Source: Atlantibacter sp032062175
GTDB lineage: Bacteria > Pseudomonadota > Gammaproteobacteria > Enterobacterales > Enterobacteriaceae
Reading direction: 5' to 3'
Assembly: GCF_032062175.1 (NCBI RefSeq)
Contig: NZ_DAMBQK010000010.1
Coordinates: forward strand, 1 to 64,000
DNA length: 64,000 nucleotides
Positions 6,466 to 15,306 of this stretch are shown here, in pieces (the first letter of the stretch is position 1; each line of letters begins with the position of its first letter). The position numbers were made by a program, and so were the translations under genes. The notes below the pieces were generated by a model. The model was not told where the DNA came from, searched no databases, and saw only the letters and a list, made by a program, of their open reading frames with translations.

Positions 6466-8406
6466 TTAAGGTTTGCTTTTAATGATGTCTGGCCCGGATA
6501 CCGTCGCCCCGCGCCGTTGCATCACCCACAGGGCGATCAGCGCGGCGACCAGTAAAGCGGCCTGCGGCAGCAAGGTTTCAACATAGGGATAGATGCCAAG
6601 CCAGCCGATTTCCGGCACACCTGGCAATAACGTAGGCTGGAACAGCTTGCCCTCGATCAGCTCCAGTACCCCTTTCCCGGCGAAGACAAACGCCATTAGG
6701 TACATAAAGCTGCCGGTAAACATAAAGAACGGTTTAAGCGGCAGTTTGACCACCGAGTAACGCATCACCAGCCAGGCCACCAGCAGCACCACGCAGCCGA
6801 TGGCGAAGCCTGCCAGGATCGCCAGATGGCCGGAGACGTTGCTGGCATCGCCCACCAGTGCGTAATAAAACAGCACGGTTTCCGCGCCTTCGCGGTAGAC
6901 CGCCAGGAAGCTGGTCATCCACAGGCCAATCAGCGACCCACGGCTCAGGGAGTGAGAGAGTTTGCCTTCCAGCCAGGCTTTCCAGTGGCGGGCTTCCACT
7001 TTGGAAAGCAGCCAGTAGCTCATGGAGAACAGCATAAACACGGCGATCAGCATGGTGATGCCTTCGAGCAGTTCGCGGCTGGCCCCGGAGTGGGTAAACA
7101 CCGCCTGGAAGATCGCGGCGGTGATCACGCTGCACACCAGCGCCACCACTACCGACTGGCGGATCAGCGGCAGCTTGTCCTGATGGTTATTTTTCACCAT
7201 GTAGGCCACGATGGCGGCCACGATCAGCAGCGCTTCCAGCCCTTCACGGACGATGATCATCAGGCTATAGAGCAGCAGGCTCCACTGGGTTTGTTCGCCT
7301 TCGCCAAGCAGAGAAACCGCTTTTGCCAGATCCTGCTCCAGCGCCTGCGCTTCGGCATTCAGCGCCGCTTCAGGCTGCCCGGCTTTCATCAGGCTAACCA
7401 GGCGGGTGAAGTGGCCTTCGAGCTGGGTTTTAAAGGCGGCATCCCGGGAGCCGACTTTGTTTTCCATGCCGCTGGCTTCAAACAGGTCAAAGTAGGTGTC
7501 CTGCACCGCCATCATGCCGTCCTGGACGTTGCCATCCTGATAAACCGCAATGGCTTCTTTCAGGCTGCTGTTGATGCTGGCGGAGACCTTGCCCCAGTCG
7601 GCCTGGGCGGGGGTATCGGCTTGGGCGGGCGCATCGCCGCGTTGCGGGGCGCTCACGGCCTGGGTCTCGCGGGTCGTCGGCAGGCCCGGCAGCACGTCCT
7701 CGATATCCTGCAACAGCGTGGTGACGCCGTAAGCGACATCGTTAAGATTGTCCGGTTTGGCGGTCAGGGCGATAAGCGTGGTGAACTGCTGATTGATCGA
7801 CGCGGCCCGTTGCGCAGAGCGGTTCTTGCGCACCGACATTTCCATTTCCGAGTTTTTGAAACCCTGATAATGGGCCTGCTGTACGCTCTGGCTGGCTGCG
7901 GCAAACTGCCCTTGCTGATACTGCGTAACCGCCTGGGCCAGTAGATCGTCGATGGTCTGGAAACTCTGCTGCCAGTAGTGGGCGATTTCCCCGTTGCTGT
8001 ACGCGCCGTGCTGCTCTTCCGCCACCAGCTTATGGCCGCCGTCCAGCACCGGTTCAACCTGATCCAGCTCGTGCTTCAGCCAGTCGATTTTACCCTGCAC
8101 GTCCGCCACGGATTTGCCTTCGCCGATCATCTTGCGGATTTCGCCGAAGGTGCTCTCCATCTGGTAGCTTTTCTGGGCAGAAATATTAATACGGATCGGG
8201 CCTTCGAGATTTTCGAACACTTCGAAATAGGCCATCTGCACTTCGCGGCGGGCTTCACTGACCTGCTGCTGCTGATACAGCGTGGCGGTTTTATCGAGGC
8301 GAGTTTTAATGTCGTTGATATAAGGGGAATAATCGGTGGCTGCCCACGCCAGTGAACTCACCAGTAAGCAGCAAACGGCAAGCAAGAATGAACGCATGTT
8401 GAACAC
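6466..8406 (-). CDS. fetM: FTR1-family iron permease, FetM type
   Basis: This 646-residue inner-membrane iron permease has a signal peptide (cleavage near AWA), a long periplasmic region of about 350 residues, then the FTR1 core. The core carries both iron-binding motifs, REGLE at 387-391 and REGAE at 505-509, within membrane helices. A GTG at 8406 is chosen because AGGG precedes it by six bases; ATG at 8397 is an alternative that also leaves a good signal peptide. It is the first gene of the eight-gene operon and is preceded by a Fur-box-like sequence. The long periplasmic extension is typical of FetM and Cj1658 and absent from fungal Ftr1. Confidence 0.92.
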   Translation of the reverse strand: MFNMRSFLLAVCCLLVSSLAWAATDYSPYINDIKTRLDKTATLYQQQQVSEARREVQMAYFEVFENLEGPIRINISAQKSYQMESTFGEIRKMIGEGKSVADVQGKIDWLKHELDQVEPVLDGGHKLVAEEQHGAYSNGEIAHYWQQSFQTIDDLLAQAVTQYQQGQFAAASQSVQQAHYQGFKNSEMEMSVRKNRSAQRAASINQQFTTLIALTAKPDNLNDVAYGVTTLLQDIEDVLPGLPTTRETQAVSAPQRGDAPAQADTPAQADWGKVSASINSSLKEAIAVYQDGNVQDGMMAVQDTYFDLFEASGMENKVGSRDAAFKTQLEGHFTRLVSLMKAGQPEAALNAEAQALEQDLAKAVSLLGEGEQTQWSLLLYSLMIIVREGLEALLIVAAIVAYMVKNNHQDKLPLIRQSVVVALVCSVITAAIFQAVFTHSGASRELLEGITMLIAVFMLFSMSYWLLSKVEARHWKAWLEGKLSHSLSRGSLIGLWMTSFLAVYREGAETVLFYYALVGDASNVSGHLAILAGFAIGCVVLLVAWLVMRYSVVKLPLKPFFMFTGSFMYLMAFVFAGKGVLELIEGKLFQPTLLPGVPEIGWLGIYPYVETLLPQAALLVAALIALWVMQRRGATVSGPDIIKSKP

Positions 8407-8425
8407 GGTACGCCCTGATAATCTA

Positions 8426-8444
8426 AATAATATTCATTATCATT
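8426..8444 (-). promoter_or_regulatory. Predicted Fur box for the fetMP-type operon
   Basis: On the minus strand the 19 bases read AATGATAATGAATATTATT, close to the Fur consensus GATAATGATAATCATTATC. It lies 20 bases before the GTG of the FTR1 gene, where repression by Fe2+-Fur would block transcription. The divergent monooxygenase gene starts 265 bases away and is probably not controlled by it. Confidence 0.7.
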
Positions 8445-8708
8445 ACCTGTTTTGTCAGGTTTTGTACATGATTAAGATCATATAAGTGACAATTATTGAC
8501 GTTACCTTTCAAAAACTGCGATGAATACATCCTTTTTGATTGAATTTTGTGCTACCCGGCGAATTTTCCTCCGCAATGCCCTTTACGTGACACCAATCCC
8601 AAATTCCAGCTATTGAATTCAGGAATTGATATTTCATTTTCAAATCTTCGCAACGTTATGCTCTCAAAACGTTAACAAACACGTCTGCGAAAATGATGGA
8701 GATGAACA
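8445..8708. promoter_or_regulatory. Divergent intergenic region before the sulfonate-type operon
   Basis: No gene was found in this stretch. It separates the leftward iron operon from the rightward monooxygenase-ABC operon and must hold the promoter of the latter. Two AACGTT palindromes lie at 8652-8657 and 8668-8673, a spacing that could suit a dimeric activator such as a LysR-type protein, but no regulator gene is adjacent. GGAG at 8699-8702 is the ribosome site for the gene at 8709. Confidence 0.4.
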
Positions 8709-10055
8709 ATGACAAGACAAATTAAACTCGGCGCATTTCTTCCTGGCGGCGGCCAGCACGTGGCGGCCTGGCGTCATCCCGATCAGCCCGCTGATGGCGC
8801 AACCAGTTTCGAATTCCACAAACAGCTGGCGTTGACCGCCGAACGCGGCCTGTTTGACGCTTACTTCCTGGCCGACGGCCTGGCGGTCCCGGCTAAAGGC
8901 GGCACCGAAGGCGGCCGCGCAAAAATCGCCGGGTTCGAACCGGTGACGCTGTTTTCCGCACTGGCGCCGTTAACCAAAAATATCGGTTTTATCGCCACCG
9001 CCTCCACCACTTACGAAGAGCCCTACAACACGGCGCGTAAATTCGCCTCGCTGGATCTGATTTCCCAGGGCCGCGCGGGCTGGAACGTGGTGACGACCGC
9101 CACCGAAGCGGCGGCGGTGAACTTCAACCTCGACCAGCAGCATCCGCATGATTACCGTTACGAGCGCGCCCAGGAGCACGTTGACGTGGTGAAGAAGCTG
9201 TGGGATAGCTTTGAAGACGACACCTTTATTCGCGATAAAACCTCCGGGCAGTTTATCGACCCGGACAAAGTGCATACCGCCGATCACGTCGGTAAGCATT
9301 TCAAAGTGAAGGGCCCGCTCAACGTGCCGCGCTCGCAGCAGGGGCACCCGGTAATCGTCCAGGCCGGGCAATCGGATAACGGGCGTGAACTGGCTGCCGC
9401 CACCGCCGAGGTGATTTTCACTTCCCACCAGCATATTTCCACCGCCCAGGAGTTTTACCGCGACATTAAAAACCGCGCCAGAGCGTTGGGCCGTCGCCCG
9501 GAGCATATTCTGGTGATGCCCGGCGTCGCACCGTTTGTTGGCCGCACCGAAGAAGAAGCCCAGGAAAAATACCGTGCGCTGACTTCATTAATCGTTGAGG
9601 AAGACGGGCTGGCGCTGCTCAACGGCCTGACCGGCGGCACCCTGAATTTCGCCGATTACGATCTTGATGGCCCGCTGCCGCCGCTGCCTGCTACCGAAGG
9701 GATGAAGTCGCGCCAGGCGCTGATCCGCCAGATTGCCGATGAGCACCAGTTCACCATCCGTGAGCTGTACCAGTGGATCGCCACCGCGCGCGGCCACTTC
9801 ACCATCGTGGGCACCGCCGAACAGGTGGCCGATACCCTGCAAGCGTGGTTTGAAAACGAAGCCGCTGACGGTTTCAACATTCTGCCGCCGTACCTGCCGG
9901 GCGCGCTGAACGATTTTATCGACCTGGTGATCCCGGAACTGCAAAAGCGCGGCCTGTTCCGTACCGCCTATGAAGGCACCACCCTGCGCGAAAACTTAGG
10001 ATTACCGTATCCAGAAAACCGTTATTCCATTCTCCGCAATAACAAAGTGGCATGA
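8709..10055 (+). CDS. FMN-dependent monooxygenase, NtaA/SnaA/DszA family
   Basis: This is a 448-residue luciferase-like flavin monooxygenase. The opening KLGAFLPGGGQHVAAWRHP and the length fit the NtaA/SnaA/DszA branch (about 440-450 residues), not SsuD (about 380). Such enzymes use reduced FMN from a separate reductase to cleave C-S or C-N bonds of sulfonates, sulfides or aminopolycarboxylates. It heads an operon with an SsuABC/TauABC-like importer, so scavenging of an organosulfur compound is the best inference. No ssuE-type flavin reductase gene is present here. GGAG supports the start. Confidence 0.85.
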   Translation: MTRQIKLGAFLPGGGQHVAAWRHPDQPADGATSFEFHKQLALTAERGLFDAYFLADGLAVPAKGGTEGGRAKIAGFEPVTLFSALAPLTKNIGFIATASTTYEEPYNTARKFASLDLISQGRAGWNVVTTATEAAAVNFNLDQQHPHDYRYERAQEHVDVVKKLWDSFEDDTFIRDKTSGQFIDPDKVHTADHVGKHFKVKGPLNVPRSQQGHPVIVQAGQSDNGRELAAATAEVIFTSHQHISTAQEFYRDIKNRARALGRRPEHILVMPGVAPFVGRTEEEAQEKYRALTSLIVEEDGLALLNGLTGGTLNFADYDLDGPLPPLPATEGMKSRQALIRQIADEHQFTIRELYQWIATARGHFTIVGTAEQVADTLQAWFENEAADGFNILPPYLPGALNDFIDLVIPELQKRGLFRTAYEGTTLRENLGLPYPENRYSILRNNKVA

Positions 10056-10065
10056 GGGGTTCACG

Positions 10066-10905
10066 ATGACTGACTTCAGCAAAGTATGGGTGCGCCCCCG
10101 GGCGCGCAGCCCTGGCGTCAAGCTGACGATTAACGGGAAATGGCGCAAGCGCGCGCTGGCGTTCAGCGCCGATTACGGCCTGCTGGTGTTTTTCTTCGCG
10201 GGCTGGCAAATCGCCAGCACTCAGGGATGGCTGAACCCGGCGGTGATCCCGCCGCTGGATAAGGTGTTTTTTGCCCTGTGGAACGGCATCACCTCCGGCG
10301 CGTTGCTGGACGATATCACCATCAGCCTGCAACGCGCCGGGCTGGCGTTCTTCTCGGCAGTGATTATTGGTATTCCGCTTGGGCTGTTTATGGGGCAAAT
10401 CCGCCCGCTGGAGCGCGCGCTGGACCCGCTGTTGCAACTGTTCCGCCAGACCTCAGCGCTGGCGTTGTACCCGGTGTTTATCCTGCTGTTCGGGCTCGGC
10501 GAAGGCTCTAAAGTGTTCGTGATTTTCTGGGCCGCGCTGTTCCCGGTGCTGTTGGCGACCATCAGCGGCGTAAAAGAGGTGGATCCGAAGCTGTTGGAAA
10601 TGGCGAAAACCTTTGGCGCACGCCGCTTGACGGTGTTCCGCCGGGTGATTGTGCCGGCGTCGGTGCCGTCGATTTTCGTCGGTTTGCGTCTGTCTGCCAC
10701 GACCGCCCTGCTGCTGCTGATTGCCGCCGAGATGATTGGCGCCAATAAAGGCATCGGCTTCCAGGTGATGAATGCGCAATACAACTTCCAGATCCCGGTG
10801 ATGTTTGCCGCCATTTTCCTGCTGGCATTCTTAGGGCTGATGGCGAACCGCATCCTGGTGGTCCTGCAACGCCGTCTGTGTCGTTGGAATACTCATAACC
10901 ATTAA
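10066..10905 (+). CDS. ABC transporter permease, SsuC/TauC-like
   Basis: This is a 279-residue inner-membrane permease of the nitrate/sulfonate/taurine family. About six helices begin near residue 38, and the cytoplasmic coupling loop reads EMAKTFGARRLTVFRRVIVPASVPSIFVGLR. It begins 10 bases after the monooxygenase stop with AGGGG as ribosome site. Together with the binding protein and ATPase downstream it makes a complete importer. The arrangement enzyme-permease-binding protein-ATPase differs from the E. coli ssuEADCB order, so it is not called ssuC outright. Confidence 0.85.
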   Translation: MTDFSKVWVRPRARSPGVKLTINGKWRKRALAFSADYGLLVFFFAGWQIASTQGWLNPAVIPPLDKVFFALWNGITSGALLDDITISLQRAGLAFFSAVIIGIPLGLFMGQIRPLERALDPLLQLFRQTSALALYPVFILLFGLGEGSKVFVIFWAALFPVLLATISGVKEVDPKLLEMAKTFGARRLTVFRRVIVPASVPSIFVGLRLSATTALLLLIAAEMIGANKGIGFQVMNAQYNFQIPVMFAAIFLLAFLGLMANRILVVLQRRLCRWNTHNH

Positions 10906-10955
10906 TTAGCCGTTCACTTTTCGATTATCGATTGTCTTATTTGGGAATTTCAAAA

Positions 10956-11921
10956 ATGAAAAAACGCATCGCCTTGTTTGCCGCATTCGCCTTTGCCAGC
11001 CTGAGTTTTACCTCACTCGCCCAGGCGCAGGACAACGTTACGTTACGTTATCTCGCCAGTTACGGCGGTATTTCCGCCCATGAACTGGCCGACGCGCTGG
11101 GTTATTTCAAAGGCACCGGCGTGTCGCTGGAAAATAAAGGCTATGCCAGCGGCGGCCCGGAATCGTTATTCGCGCTGGCCTCCGGCAGTGTGGATATCGG
11201 CTCTGCCGCCACCCCGGCGGTGCTGAATTCCATCGCCAGCGGCAATAAATTCGTGGCGGCCTACCCCACTAACGGCATCGATAACACCACCAAGTCCATC
11301 TTCTACGTGCGGGAAGACAGCCCGATCAAGACCGTAAAAGATCTGGCCGGTAAATCCGTGGCGATCAATACCCTGGGCGCGCATCTGGATTACACCCTGC
11401 GCGAAGCGTTACGCCAGGCGGGTTTACCGCAAAACGCCGCTAAGCCGGTGGCGGTCCCTGGCCCGCAGCTTGAGCAGGTGCTGCGTTCCGGGCAGGTGGA
11501 TGTCGCCGCGTTCGGCTACTGGCAAACCACCTTTGAAGGCGTGGCCCGCAGCCACGGCGGCCTGCGTCCGGTGTTCAACGATACCGCCGTATTAGGCGAA
11601 ATCGCGGGCGGCTTTACCGTACTGCGCGAGGATTTCGTGCAGGAGCACCCGGAAGCGGCGAAAGCCTTTGTTCAGCAATCGGCCCGCGCGCTGGACTATG
11701 CCCGCGAACACCCGCAGGAAGTACGCACAATTATGGCGAAAATCCTTAAGGAGCGCGGTGAAAACCCGGACGTCGCCCAGTACTTTACCGGCTACGGTGT
11801 GCGCCCTGGCGGCAAGGCGGAAACCCGCGATGTGCAGTACTGGATCGATATCCTTGAGCGCGACGGCGCGCTGGGTAAAGGCCAGATCCAGGTGACTAAC
11901 GTCCTGTTTAAAGCGCAGTGA
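10956..11921 (+). CDS. ABC transporter periplasmic substrate-binding protein, SsuA/TauA-like
   Basis: This 321-residue exported protein of the NMT1/TauT/SsuA fold has a signal peptide ending at AQAQD near residue 24. The frame is open upstream to a TTG at 10932, but the ATG at 10956 gives a proper MKKRI signal start. The mature part begins with VTLRYLASYGGISAHELADALGYFKGTGVSL, the usual first strand-helix of this family. It lies between the permease and ATPase genes. The ligand is probably an alkane- or arylsulfonate or a related organosulfur anion; this is inference from family and the neighbouring monooxygenase. Confidence 0.85.
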   Translation: MKKRIALFAAFAFASLSFTSLAQAQDNVTLRYLASYGGISAHELADALGYFKGTGVSLENKGYASGGPESLFALASGSVDIGSAATPAVLNSIASGNKFVAAYPTNGIDNTTKSIFYVREDSPIKTVKDLAGKSVAINTLGAHLDYTLREALRQAGLPQNAAKPVAVPGPQLEQVLRSGQVDVAAFGYWQTTFEGVARSHGGLRPVFNDTAVLGEIAGGFTVLREDFVQEHPEAAKAFVQQSARALDYAREHPQEVRTIMAKILKERGENPDVAQYFTGYGVRPGGKAETRDVQYWIDILERDGALGKGQIQVTNVLFKAQ

Positions 11922-11929
11922 GGTGAATG

Positions 11930-12700
11930 ATGACGACAGCAACCGATATCCGCCGGGGTGAAGTGTCCGTACAGCGCGTCTATAAATCGTTTTCCCTGAA
12001 CGGCGAGCAGTTTGATGTGTTCCGCGATTTGAATCTGCATATCAGCGCCGGGCAAAGCATTGCCATCGTCGGGCCGAGCGGCTGTGGCAAAACGACCCTG
12101 CTGCGCATCCTGGCCGGGCTGGAAGAGCCGAATGCCGGCGATGTGTTGATTGACGGCAACGCGGTTCACGGCCTGAGCCGCGAGCGGGCGGTGATTTTTC
12201 AGGAGCCGCGCCTGCTGCCCTGGCTGTCGGTGCTAGATAACGTCAGTTTTGGCCTTGATGTGCAGGGCGTGTCGACGCGCGAAGCCCAGCAGCGCGCCCG
12301 CAAGGCGCTGGCGCTGGTGGGGTTGAGCGAGTTCGAAAAAGCCTGGCCACGCCAACTGTCCGGCGGAATGGCCCAGCGCGTCGGTATCGCCAGGGCATTA
12401 ACCGTGCAGCCGGAGATTCTGTTGCTGGATGAACCGCTGGGGGCGCTGGATGCGATGACCAAAATCACCATGCAGGAAGAGCTGGCGCGCATCTGGGCAG
12501 AAGAAAACGTGACCATGATTCTGGTGACGCACGATCTGGAAGAGGCCATTTATCTCGCCGACCGGGTGCTAGTACTGCCGAAACATAAAGGCGGGGAAAT
12601 CCGCTTTATCGACGTCACCCTGCCCCGCCCGCGCCTGCGCAGCCAGAGCGAGTTTGTCGCTTTACGCCAACAGTTGATGGCGGAGTTCGGGTTACACTAA
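11930..12700 (+). CDS. ABC transporter ATPase, SsuB/TauB-like
   Basis: This is a 256-residue ATPase. Walker A (GPSGCGKTT), the Q-loop region VIFQEPRLLPWL, signature LSGGMAQR and Walker B LLLDEPLGALD are all intact and typical of nitrate/sulfonate/taurine ATPases. ATG at 11930 is preferred to 11927 because GAGG then has six bases of spacing. It closes the importer operon, and a rho-independent terminator follows at 12725-12756. Confidence 0.87.
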   Translation: MTTATDIRRGEVSVQRVYKSFSLNGEQFDVFRDLNLHISAGQSIAIVGPSGCGKTTLLRILAGLEEPNAGDVLIDGNAVHGLSRERAVIFQEPRLLPWLSVLDNVSFGLDVQGVSTREAQQRARKALALVGLSEFEKAWPRQLSGGMAQRVGIARALTVQPEILLLDEPLGALDAMTKITMQEELARIWAEENVTMILVTHDLEEAIYLADRVLVLPKHKGGEIRFIDVTLPRPRLRSQSEFVALRQQLMAEFGLH

Positions 12701-12724
12701 GCCGCTGTATTTACATGGCTTACC

Positions 12725-12756
12725 GCGTCCTGGCAAAAACCAGGGCGCTTTTTTTT
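12725..12756 (+). terminator. Terminator of the sulfonate-type operon
   Basis: Stem GCGTCCTGG / CCAGGGCGC (one G-T pair), loop CAAAAA, then eight T. It lies 24 bases after the ATPase stop and before treA. Confidence 0.9.
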
Positions 12757-12891
12757 GCCCGATTGCCAGGGAATTCGTCTGTAAACCTCAGATTTGCCAC
12801 CTCAGATACCTCGGTTCGCCAATATTCGTCTAAGGTTTTTCTATGGTTGTTTTCAGCCCCTGCGCTGAACGCCCTATATGGAGAATCATTG

Positions 12892-14631
12892 ATGACAAAA
12901 TCAGCTATGCGTCAACCCCGTACCCTGCTGTTCGCGATCCAGACAGCGCTGGGTAGCGCCTTCTTACTCTTCGGCCCGCAGACCGCGCTGGCGGAAGATC
13001 AACCCAAAGCCGCCGTGCAGCCGCCCGATGTGCTGTTAGGCCCGCTGTTTACTGATGTGCAGAGCGCCAAACTGTTTCCCGATCAGAAAACCTTCGCCGA
13101 TGCGGTGCCGAAAAGCGATCCGTATATGATCCTGGCGGATTACCGGATGCAGCGGAACCAGTCGGGCTTCGATCTGCGCCACTTCGTGAACCTGAATTTC
13201 GACCTGCCAAAAGCGGGCGAGAAATACGTACCGCCCGCCGGGCAAAGCCTGCGCGAGCATATCGACGGGCTGTGGCCGGTGCTGACCCGCACCACCGATA
13301 AAGCCGCGAAGTGGGATTCACTGCTGCCGTTGCCGGAATCCTATGTGGTGCCGGGCGGGCGCTTCCGCGAGGTCTATTACTGGGACAGTTATTTCACCAT
13401 GTTGGGGCTGGCGGAGAGCGGTCACTGGGACAAAATCGCAGATATGGTGAAGAACTTCGCTTATGAAATCGACACCTGGGGCCATATCCCCAACGGCAAC
13501 CGCAGCTACTATCTGAGCCGCTCGCAGCCGCCGTTTTTCTCGCTGATGGTCGAGCTGCTGGCGACCCACGATAAAGACGCTCTGAAAACTTACCAGCCGC
13601 AGCTGACCAAAGAGTATCAATACTGGATGGAAGGCGGCGACAGTCTTGCGCCAGGCAGCGCCAGCAAGCGGGTAGTGAAGCTGGAAAACGGCGCGCTGCT
13701 TAACCGCTACTGGGATGACCGCGATACGCCGCGTACCGAATCCTGGCTGGACGACGTGACTACCGCGAAGAACAACCCGGATCGCCCGGCTACCGAAATT
13801 TACCGCGATCTGCGCGCAGGGGCGGCGTCTGGCTGGGACTTTAGTTCGCGCTGGATGGATAACCCGCAGCAACTGGGCTCGATCCACACCACCTCGATCA
13901 TCCCGGTGGATCTGAACGCCCTGATGTATCAACTGGAAAAAACCCTTTCCCACGCCAGTAAAGCGGCGGGCGATGAGGCGGGCGCGGCACGCTATGACAA
14001 ACTCGCCAGCCAGCGCCAGCAGGCGATGGAATCAACCCTCTGGAATGACAAACAGGGCTGGTACGCCGATTACGATCTACGCCGCAAAGCGGTACGCGAT
14101 CAGCTCACCGCTGCGGCATTGTTCCCGCTGTTTGTTAACGCCGCCGCCCAGGATCGTGCCGATAAAGTAGCGGCCGCCACCCAGTCTCAACTGTTAAAAC
14201 CGGGCGGCGTGGTGACTACCACGGTGAATACCGGCCAGCAGTGGGATGCGCCAAACGGCTGGGCGCCGTTGCAGTGGGTCGCCGCCGAGGGGCTGGAGAA
14301 CTACGGTCATAAGGATTTGTCGATGGAAGTGACCTGGCGATTCCTGACTAACGTGCAGCATACCTACGACCGCGAGAAGAAACTGGTGGAGAAATATGAT
14401 GTGTCTTCAACCGGGACCGGCGGTGGCGGCGGGGAGTACCCGTTGCAGGACGGGTTCGGATGGACTAATGGGGTTACGCTGATGATGCTGGATAAGCTGT
14501 GCGCGGCACAGAAACCGTGTGATAGCGTGCCGCAAACGCGGCCGGGGGCGGGGTCGTCGGCTCCGGCGGATTCGGATTCGGGGTCTGAACCCGCGAAGGT
14601 GGCGGAACCTGAGGCGGCGAACGCACAGTAA
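12892..14631 (+). CDS. treA: Periplasmic trehalase
   Basis: This 579-residue glycoside hydrolase of family 37 splits trehalose into two glucose units in the periplasm. The frame is open to 12715, but that part contains the preceding terminator; the ATG at 12892 has GGAG eight bases upstream and a signal peptide ending near TALA. Both trehalase signatures are present: PGGRFREVYYWDSYF and QWDAPNGWAP. The last 35 residues are a low-complexity Ser/Pro/Ala/Glu tail, as in other periplasmic trehalases. E. coli treA is osmotically induced through RpoS; the promoter here was not resolved. Confidence 0.94.
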   Translation: MTKSAMRQPRTLLFAIQTALGSAFLLFGPQTALAEDQPKAAVQPPDVLLGPLFTDVQSAKLFPDQKTFADAVPKSDPYMILADYRMQRNQSGFDLRHFVNLNFDLPKAGEKYVPPAGQSLREHIDGLWPVLTRTTDKAAKWDSLLPLPESYVVPGGRFREVYYWDSYFTMLGLAESGHWDKIADMVKNFAYEIDTWGHIPNGNRSYYLSRSQPPFFSLMVELLATHDKDALKTYQPQLTKEYQYWMEGGDSLAPGSASKRVVKLENGALLNRYWDDRDTPRTESWLDDVTTAKNNPDRPATEIYRDLRAGAASGWDFSSRWMDNPQQLGSIHTTSIIPVDLNALMYQLEKTLSHASKAAGDEAGAARYDKLASQRQQAMESTLWNDKQGWYADYDLRRKAVRDQLTAAALFPLFVNAAAQDRADKVAAATQSQLLKPGGVVTTTVNTGQQWDAPNGWAPLQWVAAEGLENYGHKDLSMEVTWRFLTNVQHTYDREKKLVEKYDVSSTGTGGGGGEYPLQDGFGWTNGVTLMMLDKLCAAQKPCDSVPQTRPGAGSSAPADSDSGSEPAKVAEPEAANAQ

Positions 14632-14656
14632 GATTTTCTCTTGGGGGATGTCCGGT

Positions 14657-14850
14657 GGAATGTTCCGTTCGCTCAGGCTACGTCCATCTATGCGGCTTCA
14701 GTGACGGCGAACGTGTCAGGGGCGCGGCGGCGAGCGCCCCCAACCCGTTCGCGTACACTGGCGCACGAGACTGACTCGACAGCCCAGGCGAACGGAACAA
14801 TTCCACTAAACAGAACAATTCCACTAAACAGAACAATCCCCCCGAAAAAC
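14657..14850. repeat. Composite repeat region, copy 2
   Basis: Bases 14719-14811 align without gaps to 348-440: 38 identical bases, a 15-base block that differs, then 40 bases with one mismatch. Hairpin GGGGCGC/GCGCCCC (14719-14740) sits inside a second inverted repeat GCGAACG/CGTTCGC (14707-14713 and 14746-14752). Two and a half 18-bp units follow at 14794-14843. A degenerate inverted copy of the 14781-14804 sequence lies at 14657-14679, so this copy has inverted ends. It lies between treA and the ymgE terminator. Confidence 0.75.
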
Positions 14851-14852
14851 GC

Positions 14853-14881
14853 ATAAAAAAAACGGCCCATCAGGCCGTTTT
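14853..14881 (-). terminator. Terminator of ymgE
   Basis: Stem AAAACGGCC / GGCCGTTTT with loop CATCA. On the minus strand eight T follow, so it terminates ymgE; a shorter T run on the plus strand could also stop treA read-through. Confidence 0.85.
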
Positions 14882-14898
14882 CTCATTACTGAAAAAGC

Positions 14899-15153
14899 TT
14901 AATCCCGTCGTAGCATACGGTAGATCAACAGCACCACAATAGCACCCACTACCGCGACCAGGAAACTCTGTAGGTTAAAGCCCGTGACATCTCCGCCAAT
15001 ACCGAAGAAAGTCGCCAGCCAACCACCCACAACCGCACCCACAATCCCGAGAACACAGGTGAGGATAAATCCGCCCCCGTCCCTACCCGGCATAATGAAC
15101 TTGGCAATCACACCTGCTATCAATCCAAAAACAATCCAGGACAAAATACCCAT
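14899..15153 (-). CDS. ymgE: YmgE, transglycosylase-associated (GlsB/YeaQ) small membrane protein
   Basis: This 84-residue inner-membrane protein is nearly identical in layout to E. coli YmgE: three hydrophobic segments with the conserved IAKFIMPGRDGGGF loop and a GIVGAVVGGWLATFFGIGG glycine-rich stretch, ending in RMLRRD. The frame is open to 15279, but the ATG at 15153 has GGAG eight bases before it and restores the E. coli length. Despite the family name, no transglycosylase activity is shown; homologues are stress-induced membrane proteins of unknown function. It keeps its E. coli position between treA and ycgR. Confidence 0.88.
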   Translation of the reverse strand: MGILSWIVFGLIAGVIAKFIMPGRDGGGFILTCVLGIVGAVVGGWLATFFGIGGDVTGFNLQSFLVAVVGAIVVLLIYRMLRRD

Positions 15154-15306
15154 CGTGCGGCTCCTTTTTCTTCGCTGAAAAACATCACCCGCCACTGGCG
15201 GGGTACTCTTGATGAAAGACAGATCAAGTATAGGCAACTTTTGGAAAAAGGTGAGGAAGGTCACACGCTTAATCGTCATTTTGCCGATTCCCCCCTGGAA
15301 TTTGTA

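Noticed and set aside
6826..7944. Long (372-codon) antisense open frame within the FTR1 gene
   Set aside because: Shadow frame; the minus strand carries an intact FTR1 protein with both REGxE motifs.
8652..8673. Pair of AACGTT palindromes as a defined operator
   Set aside because: Six-base palindromes are common; no linked regulator gene. Mentioned only as part of the intergenic region.
12715..12891. Upstream ATG extension of treA
   Set aside because: It spans the preceding terminator and lacks a ribosome site; the signal peptide starts at 12892.
14641..14870. Open frames on both strands across repeat copy 2
   Set aside because: Same repeat-driven frames; the minus frame begins inside the ymgE terminator.
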